Part shown: piece after piece, positions 45,455 through 54,333 of the stretch | How the letters are laid out: the number at the start of each line of letters is the position of its first letter | Position numbering within the stretch: the first letter of the stretch is position 1 | DNA from: Rosettibacter sp037481715 | GTDB lineage: Bacteria > Bacteroidota > Ignavibacteria > Ignavibacteriales > Melioribacteraceae | Reading direction: 5' to 3' | Assembly: GCA_037481715.1 (NCBI GenBank) | Contig: JBBFLD010000009.1 | Location: 1 to 64,000, forward strand | DNA: 64,000 nt | Made by a program: the position numbers and the translations under genes | The notes under the pieces: model-generated | Seen by the model: only the letters and a program-made list of their open reading frames with translations | Databases searched by the model: none | What the model was told of the DNA's origin: nothing

Positions 45455-46798
45455 TTGATAGTAAATAATAAAAATTTCACAACATACATACTTAAATTAC
45501 AAAAAAATATTAAACACAAGAATCCCAATTTATTGTATACCTACATTCAAGAAATCAATGAAATAATTTATGAAGAATATTTCAATTTACTCTTAAATCA
45601 AAAACAATTTTTTCTTTGGGATTTTCCTGAAAGAGATTATTCATTCTTTTCCTTTGGAAATATTTTTTCAATTAATGAAAATTCATATAAAAAAATTAAT
45701 CAGCTAAAACATATTCATAACTTTGAGGAATCTGATTTTAGTTTTTATCCTTTGTTTGTCGGCGGAATAAAATTTCCTGTTCAGGAAAAAACAAATCTCT
45801 GGAGTGATTATCCATCCGAAATTTGGTTTGTCCCAGAAATATCTTTTATTAAGTACAGAAACAACTATTACTTTGCTTTCAATTTTGTGAATGATTTTTT
45901 GAATGAACAACCAGAAAAAGTTCTTGAAGAGAAATTAAAAAATATTTTGAACAGCTCTGCCAAATTTGATAATAAAGAATATGATGAGATTAATGATACA
46001 AAAATTAATGACTGGAATATTATGGTCTCAGCGGCATTGAGTGATATAAAATCAGGTGACTTAGAAAAAGTTGTTCTTGCAAGAATCAAAAAAGTTAGCA
46101 TCAATGAAGAGATTAACTTGATTGAAATAATCAAAAAACTTAAAACCGAATTTCCTGAATGCTATGTATTTGCCTGGAGAAACAATAATTCTGTTTTTTT
46201 TGGTGCAACACCTGAATTGCTTGGTAGAATTTCACAAAATAAATTTGAAACAGATGCACTTGCTGGTTCAATTAATAGAGGAATCAATGATGAAGAAGAT
46301 TATACTCTCGAAAATAAATTATTAAACGATAGTAAAAATATTCGCGAGCATAATGCTGTTCTTAAATTTATTGTTGAAAATTTATCAAGGTTATCTGAAA
46401 GTGTGAATTATGGTAAGACAAAAATCAAAAAGTTAAAAAATATTCAGCACCTCTGGACACCAATTAATGCAAAAGTTCGAAAAGATACATCTATTATTTC
46501 ACTTATAAAAAGTATTTACCCAACACCAGCAATTTGTGGTTTGCCAAAAGAAAAAGCTTTGAAACAAATAGAAAAATTGGAAATTTTCGACAGAGGTTTA
46601 TATGCAGGTATTCTTGGCTGGTTTAATCTGGAAGGAAACGGTGAATTTGCTGTTGGTATTAGGTCGGCTCTTTACAAAAATTCTTTTTTATATGCATTTG
46701 CAGGATGCGGCATAGTAGAAGGTTCTGAAATAAAAAGTGAATTCGAAGAAACAGAGCTAAAATTAAAGCCAATACTTTCACTTTTTAGAGAGATTTAA
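45455..46798 (+). CDS. menF: Isochorismate synthase
   Basis: 447 residues from a TTG at 45455 (no better in-frame start was seen upstream). The chorismate-binding fold occupies the C-terminal two thirds: KVVLARIKKVS, CYVFAWRNNNSVFFGATPEL, DALAGSINRG, NIQHLWTPINAKV, YPTPAICGLPKEKA and FAGCGIVEGSEIKSEFEET. It converts chorismate to isochorismate, committing it to menaquinone. First gene of a tight seven-gene men operon; menD starts two bases after its stop. Confidence 0.95.
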   Translation: MIVNNKNFTTYILKLQKNIKHKNPNLLYTYIQEINEIIYEEYFNLLLNQKQFFLWDFPERDYSFFSFGNIFSINENSYKKINQLKHIHNFEESDFSFYPLFVGGIKFPVQEKTNLWSDYPSEIWFVPEISFIKYRNNYYFAFNFVNDFLNEQPEKVLEEKLKNILNSSAKFDNKEYDEINDTKINDWNIMVSAALSDIKSGDLEKVVLARIKKVSINEEINLIEIIKKLKTEFPECYVFAWRNNNSVFFGATPELLGRISQNKFETDALAGSINRGINDEEDYTLENKLLNDSKNIREHNAVLKFIVENLSRLSESVNYGKTKIKKLKNIQHLWTPINAKVRKDTSIISLIKSIYPTPAICGLPKEKALKQIEKLEIFDRGLYAGILGWFNLEGNGEFAVGIRSALYKNSFLYAFAGCGIVEGSEIKSEFEETELKLKPILSLFREI

Positions 46799-46800
46799 AA

Positions 46801-48585
46801 ATGAAAATATCAATTAACAGAAATACAGTTTGGTGTGATTTATTTGTTAACAGACTTGTAGATTATGGAGTAAGATCTGTTTGTATTTCTCCAGGTTCAA
46901 GAAGCACACCTTTAACTTTAGCATTTAGTCAAAACGAGAGCATAAAGGTTTATCAAATTGTTGACGAGCGTTCTTCTGCTTTTTATGCGCTTGGTCTGGC
47001 TAAAAAATCTAAAACTCCTGTTGCAGTATTAACAACCTCAGGAACCGCAGTGGCAGAACTTTATCCTGCAATTATTGAAGCATATTATCAGAGAGTTCCT
47101 TTAATTATTTGTACTGCAGATAGACCGCCATATCTCAGAAATACAGGAGCAAATCAAACTATAAATCAAGAGAACATATTTGCAAATCACATAAGATATT
47201 TTGCAGATGCCGGCTTACCGGAAATCAGTTACAAAAAATTAAAAAGCTTGATTAAGAAAACAGATGAAGCATTAAAAACTGCATTGATAAAAAATCCTGG
47301 TCCTGTTCATCTAAATTTCCCTTTTGAAAAACCATTTGAACCAGATGCTTACACAGAAAAGGTTGATATAAAATTTCTTGATAAAATTTATAATTCTATC
47401 AGTCCTGTGGATTTAAGAATAAAAAGAGAAAAGAATTTAATTGGTGATTCAATTAAAAAAATAATTAATCATAAAAAAGGATTAATCATTGTTGGATATA
47501 ACAGCTATGACGAAGAATTTGCAAAGTTATGTATGACTTTATCTGAAAAATTAAGATATCCAGTATTTGCAGATATTTCTTCTGGCTTAAGACAGGGAAA
47601 GCATCCAAAGAAAAATATTGTTGAAAATTTTACATCACTTGTAAGGTCAGAAAAATTTTTGCAAAAGTATGACCCCGAAATCATTCTGCAATTTGGAGGT
47701 TCCCCCACTTCAAATGTTATTTTGAATTATTACAAAAATTCAAAAGCAGAAAAAATTTTGATTAATGAATTTGGCGATAGGAATGACCCATCGTTAACTG
47801 CAAAAATAATTTTGAAAATTAATCCAACAGAATTTTGTGAACTTGTTTTAGATAAGATTAACACATCGCAATTTGAGAGAAACAAAGAATGGTTTGAAAA
47901 TATAATTCGATTAAATCAAATTGCAGAAAAAATTAAGCGAAAGATGCTTGAGGAAGAAGAAATTAATTTTGAGGGAAAAATTCTTTATGAAGTTTTTGAA
48001 GCTCTTCCTTCAAAATGCAATGTGATGATTTCAAATAGTCTTCCAATTCGTGATGCAGATTTTTTTGTTTCTTCAAATCAAAAGCATATAAATATTTTTT
48101 GCAATCGCGGTGCAAGCGGAATTGATGGAATAAATTCAACAGCTCTTGGAATAGCAGCAGTATCAAAGGAGCCGACAATTTTAATAACAGGCGATTTAGC
48201 TTTCTATCATGATATGAATGGTCTTCATAATGCAGTTAAATTCAAAATTCCATTGACAGTAATTTTAATTAACAATAACGGCGGCGGCATTTTTGAGTCG
48301 CTCCCAATTTCAAGATTTGGAAAAACTTATATCCAAAATTTTGTTACACCGCTGAATATTGATTTTTCAAAATTTGTAGAAGCATACAATGGAAAATATT
48401 TCTTAATAGAAAACATTATTGATTTGAAAAAGAAACTATTGTTGTCGATAAATAGTAAAAAACTCACAGTTCTTGAAATAAAAACTGATTCTAAGAAATC
48501 GAAATTAATTCGTGAAAAAATCTGGAAAGAAATAACTTCAGCAATTAATATCCAATTAGATGAAGATAAAAGTAAATCAAATTGA
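46801..48585 (+). CDS. menD: 2-succinyl-5-enolpyruvyl-6-hydroxy-3-cyclohexene-1-carboxylate synthase
   Basis: 594 residues, a full-length ThDP enzyme. N-terminal CISPGSRSTPLTLAF, DERSSAFYALGLAKK, LTTSGTAVAELYPAI; the C-terminal cofactor domain has ANRGASGIDG-type NRGASGIDGINSTALG, GDLAFYHDMNGL and LINNNGGGIFESLPI. It joins isochorismate and 2-oxoglutarate with loss of CO2. Its 3' end overlaps menH by 26 bases. Confidence 0.96.
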   Translation: MKISINRNTVWCDLFVNRLVDYGVRSVCISPGSRSTPLTLAFSQNESIKVYQIVDERSSAFYALGLAKKSKTPVAVLTTSGTAVAELYPAIIEAYYQRVPLIICTADRPPYLRNTGANQTINQENIFANHIRYFADAGLPEISYKKLKSLIKKTDEALKTALIKNPGPVHLNFPFEKPFEPDAYTEKVDIKFLDKIYNSISPVDLRIKREKNLIGDSIKKIINHKKGLIIVGYNSYDEEFAKLCMTLSEKLRYPVFADISSGLRQGKHPKKNIVENFTSLVRSEKFLQKYDPEIILQFGGSPTSNVILNYYKNSKAEKILINEFGDRNDPSLTAKIILKINPTEFCELVLDKINTSQFERNKEWFENIIRLNQIAEKIKRKMLEEEEINFEGKILYEVFEALPSKCNVMISNSLPIRDADFFVSSNQKHINIFCNRGASGIDGINSTALGIAAVSKEPTILITGDLAFYHDMNGLHNAVKFKIPLTVILINNNGGGIFESLPISRFGKTYIQNFVTPLNIDFSKFVEAYNGKYFLIENIIDLKKKLLLSINSKKLTVLEIKTDSKKSKLIREKIWKEITSAINIQLDEDKSKSN

Positions 48586-49399
48586 ATTTAACATTCTAAT
48601 TGATGAAAGCAAAAAATGTGAAGAGAGAATCCCAATTGTATTTTTACATGGCTTTACAGGATGTGCCGAAGATTGGCTTTTTATGTTTAATAAACTTCCA
48701 GATAAGTATTTTCCCATCGCAATAGATTTAATTGGACATGGATTAACTGAATCTCCTGATGATTCGTGTTATTATACGTGTAATGCAATTATTAATCAGC
48801 TCAACAGCATTTTTGATAATCTGAAAATTAATAAACTTATAATTTGTGGTTATTCGATGGGTGGAAGAGCTGCACTTTCTTATTGTTTGCATTATCCTGA
48901 TAAATTAATTGCTGCAATATTTGAGAGCACAACAGCTGGAATAGAAGATTTCACTGCAAAAAAAGAAAGAGTAGTTTCTGATTTTATTCTGGCAGAAAAA
49001 ATTCGAAATGATGGAATAGAAAACTTTGTTGATTACTGGATGAATCTTCCTCTATTCGAATCTCAAAAGAAAATTTCAAATTATGATTCAATCAAGAACA
49101 AAAAATTTCAAAACAGTGTTATAGGATTATCTAATTCCTTACTGGGTTTCAGCACAGGTTTAATGCCAAATTACTGGGATAAATTGAACCTGCTGAAATT
49201 TCCTGTGCTTTTAATTACTGGCAGTCTTGATGAAAAATTTACATCACTTGCAAAAAGAATGAAAACAAAGTTTCAAAATGCAGAACATCAAATAGCAGAA
49301 AATTGTGGGCATAATGTTCACTTAGAAAAGCCCGATGTTTTTGTTAAATTTGTTTTGAACTTCTTAAATAATTTGAAAGGGAATCATTATGAGTTATAA
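48560..49399 (+). CDS. menH: 2-succinyl-6-hydroxy-2,4-cyclohexadiene-1-carboxylate synthase
   Basis: 279 residues, alpha/beta hydrolase. HGFTGCAEDW at the first turn, ICGYSMGGRAALSY with nucleophile Ser in GYSMG, the acid in TGSLDEKFT, and the final His in NCGHNVHLEKP. It removes pyruvate from the menD product. Overlaps menD upstream and menB downstream. Confidence 0.92.
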   Translation: MKIKVNQIEFNILIDESKKCEERIPIVFLHGFTGCAEDWLFMFNKLPDKYFPIAIDLIGHGLTESPDDSCYYTCNAIINQLNSIFDNLKINKLIICGYSMGGRAALSYCLHYPDKLIAAIFESTTAGIEDFTAKKERVVSDFILAEKIRNDGIENFVDYWMNLPLFESQKKISNYDSIKNKKFQNSVIGLSNSLLGFSTGLMPNYWDKLNLLKFPVLLITGSLDEKFTSLAKRMKTKFQNAEHQIAENCGHNVHLEKPDVFVKFVLNFLNNLKGNHYEL

Positions 49400-50222
49400 C
49401 TGGATTAAAGCAAAAGATTATCAGGACATAATTTATGAGAAGATGGATGGAATAGCCAAGATAACAATAAATCGTCCGGAAAAAAGAAATGCATTCCGTC
49501 CAGAAACAGTTTCTGAATTATACGATGCATTTAACGATGCGCGAGAAGATACGAACATTGGAGTAATTTTATTAACAGGAAAAGGACCATCAAAAGATGG
49601 CAAATATGCATTTTGTTCTGGCGGCGACCAATCAATTCGCGGCGATAAAGGTTATGTAGGAAAAGATGGCGTACCAAGATTAAATATTCTTGATGTTCAA
49701 AAGCAAATAAGAAGTATTCCAAAACCTGTGATTGCTCTCGTTGCCGGATATGCAATTGGCGGCGGTCATGTTTTGCATGTAGTTTGTGATTTAACAATTG
49801 CTGCAGATAACGCAATCTTTGGGCAAACGGGACCAAAAGTAGGAAGTTTTGACGGTGGTTTTGGTGCAAGTTATCTTGCAAGAATTGTAGGACAGAAAAA
49901 AGCTCGCGAAATTTGGTACCTTTGCCGTCAATACAATGCACAGGAAGCACTTGAAATGGGACTTGTCAATAAAGTAGTTCCCTTAGAACAACTTGAAGAA
50001 GAAGGAATCAAATGGGCAAAAGAAATTCTTGAAAAAAGCCCGCTTGCAATTCGACTTTTAAAATCAGCTTTTAATGCAGAACTTGATGGTCAGGCTGGAA
50101 TTCAAGAACTCGCTGGAAATGCTACTTTGCTTTATTATATGACAGAAGAAGCTCAAGAAGGAAAAAATGCATATCTCGAAAAAAGAAAACCGGACTTTTC
50201 AAAATTTCCAAGAGTGCCATAA
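49389..50222 (+). CDS. menB: 1,4-dihydroxy-2-naphthoyl-CoA synthase
   Basis: 277 residues, crotonase fold. IIYEKMDGIAKITINRPEKR, FCSGGDQ (oxyanion), VAGYAIGGGHVLHVVCDLTI, GQTGPKVGSFDGGFGASYLA (family signature), CRQYNAQEALEMGLVN. It closes the second ring of naphthoate from o-succinylbenzoyl-CoA. Overlaps menH by 11 bases; menA begins 5 bp later. Confidence 0.96.
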   Translation: MSYNWIKAKDYQDIIYEKMDGIAKITINRPEKRNAFRPETVSELYDAFNDAREDTNIGVILLTGKGPSKDGKYAFCSGGDQSIRGDKGYVGKDGVPRLNILDVQKQIRSIPKPVIALVAGYAIGGGHVLHVVCDLTIAADNAIFGQTGPKVGSFDGGFGASYLARIVGQKKAREIWYLCRQYNAQEALEMGLVNKVVPLEQLEEEGIKWAKEILEKSPLAIRLLKSAFNAELDGQAGIQELAGNATLLYYMTEEAQEGKNAYLEKRKPDFSKFPRVP

Positions 50223-50227
50223 ATTTT

Positions 50228-51127
50228 ATGAATTCAGTTTCAATTACATTTACGAAAAAAATTAATAGTTGGATTTTAGCTGCACGACCCAAAACATTAC
50301 CTGCGGCTGTTGTGCCTGTTGTAGTTGGTTCTTCTATTGCAATTCATTATAACAAATTTAATTTCATAGCTTCGTTAACAGCTTTGCTTTGTTCATTATT
50401 GTTTCAAATAGGAGCTAATTTTGTTAACGACCTTTTTGATTACCTTCATGGAACTGATAAAAAAGAAAGAACAGGACCTCAAAGAGCGGTTGCATCTGGA
50501 TTAATTTCTGTTAATGAAATGAAGATTGGAATTATAGTAGTATTCAGCTTGAGTTTTTTGCTTGGTCTTTATCTTGTTTTTCTCGGCGGATGGGTAATTT
50601 TTATAATTGGAGTTCTTTCAATTATCACTGCAGTAGCGTATACAGCAGGTCCATTTCCGCTTGCATATCATGCACTCGGAGATATTGCAGTATTTCTTTT
50701 TTTTGGTTTCGCTGGAACAATTGGAACTTACTATGTTCAGGCAAAAGAAATTACACCAATGATTTTTTGGGCTTCTGTTCCAGTTGGTGCTTTAATTACT
50801 AACATTCTTGTTGTAAATAATTACCGCGACAGAGACGAAGATAAACTCAGCGGTAAAAATACTCTTGCAGTGGTCTTAGGAGAAAAATTTTCACGACTTC
50901 AATATGTCTTCTTTATGATAGTATCATATTTAATTTTATTTGTTGTTTATTTTACATTCAAAAAAAGTTTATTTGTTTTCCTGCCAATTCTTTCTTTGCC
51001 AATTGCAATTAAATTGATAAAAATGATTTACACACTTAAAGGAAAAGAATTAAATAAAACTCTCGAACTTACTGCAAAGCTCTCTGCAATTTATGGATTA
51101 CTCTTTGCAGCTGGTATTCTTTTATGA
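50228..51127 (+). CDS. menA: 1,4-dihydroxy-2-naphthoate polyprenyltransferase
   Basis: 299 residues, UbiA family, about 8-9 membrane helices. Prenyl-diphosphate site NFVNDLFDYLHGTDK; second acidic motif NNYRDRDEDKLSGKNTLAV. It attaches the isoprenoid tail to dihydroxynaphthoate in the inner membrane, giving demethylmenaquinol. The stop overlaps menC by four bases (ATGA). Confidence 0.96.
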   Translation: MNSVSITFTKKINSWILAARPKTLPAAVVPVVVGSSIAIHYNKFNFIASLTALLCSLLFQIGANFVNDLFDYLHGTDKKERTGPQRAVASGLISVNEMKIGIIVVFSLSFLLGLYLVFLGGWVIFIIGVLSIITAVAYTAGPFPLAYHALGDIAVFLFFGFAGTIGTYYVQAKEITPMIFWASVPVGALITNILVVNNYRDRDEDKLSGKNTLAVVLGEKFSRLQYVFFMIVSYLILFVVYFTFKKSLFVFLPILSLPIAIKLIKMIYTLKGKELNKTLELTAKLSAIYGLLFAAGILL

Positions 51128-52185
51128 TATTAAAAGAAATTAAATATTCTTTCTTTTCACTTCCGCTAAAAAAAGAATTTAGAAACTCGTATGACTCATT
51201 TTCTAAACGAGAAGGATTTATCATAAAAGCAGCAGATGAACAAAACAATGTTACTTACGGCGAGGCATCACCTCTTCCAAATTTCAGCAGAGAATCTCTA
51301 AATGAATTAGAAGATGAATTAAAATTAATTTCACTAAATGAAGTTGCTTTAAGTGATAATCTTAATGATGCAAGTAAGCAAATAAAAAACTTATCAAGCT
51401 TAAATTCATTAAGATTTGCTTTTGAGCAAATACTGCTGAATTTTTTGTTTATCAGAAAATCTCAACAAAATAATTTTCTATCAAAAAAAAATTTCAAAAA
51501 TGAAATCAGCATAAATGCAGTGCTGGATATTTCAGAGCCAGAGTTGATAATGGATGAGATTCAAAAAAAGTATTTTCAAGGTTATAGAACTTTTAAGATA
51601 AAGATTGGAAGAGAAAATTTTGAAGATGATTTGGCATTGTTGGAAAAGATTCAAAATATGTTTGGAAATAAAATTAAAAAGCGAATTGATGTTAACGGAA
51701 AATGGGAATATGAAAGAGCCAGAAATAATCTTAAAGAGTTAGAAAAATTCGAAATAGAATTTATTGAAGAACCATGCTCTGACATAATGTGTAATTTAGA
51801 ATTAGCAAAAAAATCTAAATTAAAAATCGCACTTGATGAATCACTAAAAAATTTTGACGATGCAAAAAAAATTATTGAAAGCAGCCAAATAGATTTTGTT
51901 GTGGTTAAACCAATGATATACGGCAGTCTGTTTGATTCAGTAGAATTAATAAATTATGCCGAAGCAAAGAATAAGTATGTAATTATCTCATCATGTTTTG
52001 AAAGTGCTGTTGGAAAAAGTGCATTGGTTTTTATAGCATCATGCTCTTCACATTCATTTGCACATGGATTGGATACATCAGATTTTTTTGAACGAGACAT
52101 TTGTTATGATTACTATGATGTAAACAATGGCAAAATAAATTTTGACATAGAAAATTTTCCTCCCAAATATGATTTAAGGTTATGA
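51124..52185 (+). CDS. menC: o-Succinylbenzoate synthase
   Basis: 353 residues, enolase superfamily. TFKIKIGRENFEDDL (second Lys as base), RIDVNGKWEY (first metal ligand Asp), FIEEPC (Glu), KIALDESL (Asp), and FVVVKPMIYGS (Lys). It dehydrates the menH product to o-succinylbenzoate. Overlaps menA and menE by ATGA-type four-base joins. Confidence 0.94.
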   Translation: MILKEIKYSFFSLPLKKEFRNSYDSFSKREGFIIKAADEQNNVTYGEASPLPNFSRESLNELEDELKLISLNEVALSDNLNDASKQIKNLSSLNSLRFAFEQILLNFLFIRKSQQNNFLSKKNFKNEISINAVLDISEPELIMDEIQKKYFQGYRTFKIKIGRENFEDDLALLEKIQNMFGNKIKKRIDVNGKWEYERARNNLKELEKFEIEFIEEPCSDIMCNLELAKKSKLKIALDESLKNFDDAKKIIESSQIDFVVVKPMIYGSLFDSVELINYAEAKNKYVIISSCFESAVGKSALVFIASCSSHSFAHGLDTSDFFERDICYDYYDVNNGKINFDIENFPPKYDLRL

Positions 52186-53639
52186 TTACAATTTCAAATA
52201 AAGAACACTGGCTTGTTGAACAGAGCAAATCATTTCCCGAGTCTTTGGCAATAATAACTTCATCAGAAAAAATTAATTACAAGCAATATTTTGAAAAATC
52301 ATTTCAATACTTCTGTCAATTATATGATTTTGGAGTTAAGAGAGGCGATAGAATTGGAATTCTTTTAAATCATTCAAAAGAATATTTGTATTTGATTAAT
52401 GCAATCTGGTTTTGTGGTGCGGCTGCTGTTCCATTAAATACAAGATTAACTGAAAATGAATTAATCCAGCAGATAGATAACACAGGTATTTCAGTTCTTA
52501 TAATAGATGATAAACTTTATGATTTCAAAAAAGAAATATCATTTAAGATTGTTTTGTTGTCAGCTTTAGCTCAATCAAGTAAGGTTTGTGAAAAATTTAT
52601 TATTGATGATTTTGATATTTATCGTAATGCACTCATAATGTTTACATCGGGCAGCACAGGAAAATCAAAAGCAGCAGTTCATACATTTGAAAGCATTTAT
52701 GAAAGCACAACTGCACTGAATGAATTTATAGAATTAACTCAAGATGATATCTGGCTTGTATCACTTCCTTTTTATCATATTGGCGGCTTTATGATATTTT
52801 CCCGCTCATTGATTTCAGGAAGTAAAATTGCAATTCCTGATTCACTGAAATATGATGATATTAAAACAGCAATTAATAAATTTGACCCAACACACATTTC
52901 ATTTGTCTCTACAACTCTTTACAGATTGACAGAAGAAAAATTCAAACCAAAGAAAAAAATAAAATATGTTTTTCTTGGCGGCGGACCACTTGATACCTCA
53001 TTGTGCAATAATGCAATCAGAGAAGGATGGAATATTGTTAAAGTTTATGGTTCAACTGAAACTTGTTCAATGATAACTGCATTGGACAACAAAAATTATT
53101 TATTAAAACCAGATTCTGCAGGAAAGCCTCTCAGAAATGTAGATGTCAAAATTGTTGGAAGTAAAGGTGAATTTCTAAATGCATTCGAAAAAGGAGAGAT
53201 TGCAATAAAAAGTAAAACGTTATTCAAAGAATATCTCAATTCAGAAAATCAAGGAAAATATATAGATGAATATTTTTTAACAGGCGATTACGGCTGGATT
53301 GATAATGATGGTTTTTTATATGTTGAATCTCGTAGAGAAGACATCATTATCACTGGAGGCGAAAATGTAAGTATAAAGGAAGTAGAAAATGCATTAAAAC
53401 AGCTTGAAGAAGTTGAAGATGCTTATGTCTTTCCTGAAAAAGATAAAGAGTGGGGACAATCAATCTCGACAGCTGTAGTTTTGAAAAAAGAAATTAATCT
53501 GCAAGAAATTAAAATGAAATTAAGCAGCCAAATCGCCTCCTATAAAATTCCGAAGCAATTCTATTTTGTGAATGAAATTCCAAGAACTGAATTAGGAAAG
53601 ATTGATAAAGAAAAACTGATGAGATTAATAAACAAGTAA
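52182..53639 (+). CDS. menE: o-Succinylbenzoate-CoA ligase
   Basis: 485 residues, AMP-forming acyl-CoA synthetase. A-loop MFTSGSTGKSKAAVHTF, VYGSTETCSM, FLTGDYGWIDNDGFLYV, hinge SRREDIIITGGENVS and C-terminal catalytic Lys in PRTELGKIDK. It makes the CoA ester used by menB. Last men gene; 3 bp further begins the end of the convergent response regulator. No menG (ubiE) or thioesterase gene is in the operon; they must lie elsewhere. Confidence 0.95.
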   Translation: MITISNKEHWLVEQSKSFPESLAIITSSEKINYKQYFEKSFQYFCQLYDFGVKRGDRIGILLNHSKEYLYLINAIWFCGAAAVPLNTRLTENELIQQIDNTGISVLIIDDKLYDFKKEISFKIVLLSALAQSSKVCEKFIIDDFDIYRNALIMFTSGSTGKSKAAVHTFESIYESTTALNEFIELTQDDIWLVSLPFYHIGGFMIFSRSLISGSKIAIPDSLKYDDIKTAINKFDPTHISFVSTTLYRLTEEKFKPKKKIKYVFLGGGPLDTSLCNNAIREGWNIVKVYGSTETCSMITALDNKNYLLKPDSAGKPLRNVDVKIVGSKGEFLNAFEKGEIAIKSKTLFKEYLNSENQGKYIDEYFLTGDYGWIDNDGFLYVESRREDIIITGGENVSIKEVENALKQLEEVEDAYVFPEKDKEWGQSISTAVVLKKEINLQEIKMKLSSQIASYKIPKQFYFVNEIPRTELGKIDKEKLMRLINK

Positions 53640-53642
53640 TTG

Positions 53643-54329
53643 TCAGTTGCTGCTTGCTTCGTTATTCTTTTCTGATTCAAGGTCGATAAGATTAAGATCA
53701 TTAACATAAGGTGTTAAAACCGGCTTTTTAATTGAACCAAGTTTTTCAAGAACTTTTACAATATCATTCGCGGCTTTTTCAATAAACTCTATTCTTTTCA
53801 AAACTGTATCTTTCGAAAAATTTTCTTTTGAGAGTTCTCTTCTGATTGCAGCTGTTGAAAGATTAATCAAAGTAAGCGGCTGTTTGATTTCATGATTGGC
53901 TGTTGTTACAGTAGCAGCAAATGTTTTTATTTTTTCTATTTCAATTAAGAATTTATTTGTCTCACTGAAACGCAGTGCGGATTTGATTCTCGCGATTAAT
54001 TCTGTTTTATTAAAAGGTTTTTTGATGTAGTCAAATGCTCCTGCTTGCAATCCTTCTTTAAGATTTTCTGCTTCTGTAAGTGCTGTTAAAAGAATTATCG
54101 GAATTTGTTTTGTATCTTCGCGAGAAGTAAGTGTTCTGCAAACATCGTAACCGGAAATTCCAGGCATCATTATGTCGAGAAGAATTAGATCTGGTTTTTC
54201 TTCAATTGCTTTTTGAATTCCCATGTGTCCATCGTATGCTTTTATTACTTCAAAGCCTTCCTGTTCAAGTCTATCCTGAATTAAAAATACATTATCTGGA
54301 TAATCATCAATAACCAAAATTTTTTTCAT
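53643..54329 (-). CDS. Response regulator with C-terminal phosphoacceptor-like (DHp) helices, no kinase domain
   Basis: 228 residues. REC domain (1-120): phosphoacceptor Asp52 in LLDIMMPG, Thr/Ser in LLTALT, Lys in YIKKPFN. After a short coil comes a HisKA-like helix pair (about 135-195) with ANHEIKQPLTLINL, His146 where a histidine kinase carries its phospho-His. No ATP-binding domain follows; the rest is a short linker to the C-terminus. It could work as a phosphotransfer or sequestering partner of the hybrid kinase encoded 4 bp upstream on the same strand. The role is inferred. Confidence 0.85.
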   Translation of the reverse strand: MKKILVIDDYPDNVFLIQDRLEQEGFEVIKAYDGHMGIQKAIEEKPDLILLDIMMPGISGYDVCRTLTSREDTKQIPIILLTALTEAENLKEGLQAGAFDYIKKPFNKTELIARIKSALRFSETNKFLIEIEKIKTFAATVTTANHEIKQPLTLINLSTAAIRRELSKENFSKDTVLKRIEFIEKAANDIVKVLEKLGSIKKPVLTPYVNDLNLIDLESEKNNEASSN

Positions 54330-54333
54330 GATG

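Noticed and set aside
49531..49950. 139-residue open frame on the minus strand
   Set aside because: It lies entirely antisense to menB, is rich in His/Leu/Gln as expected for a shadow frame, and has no own signals.
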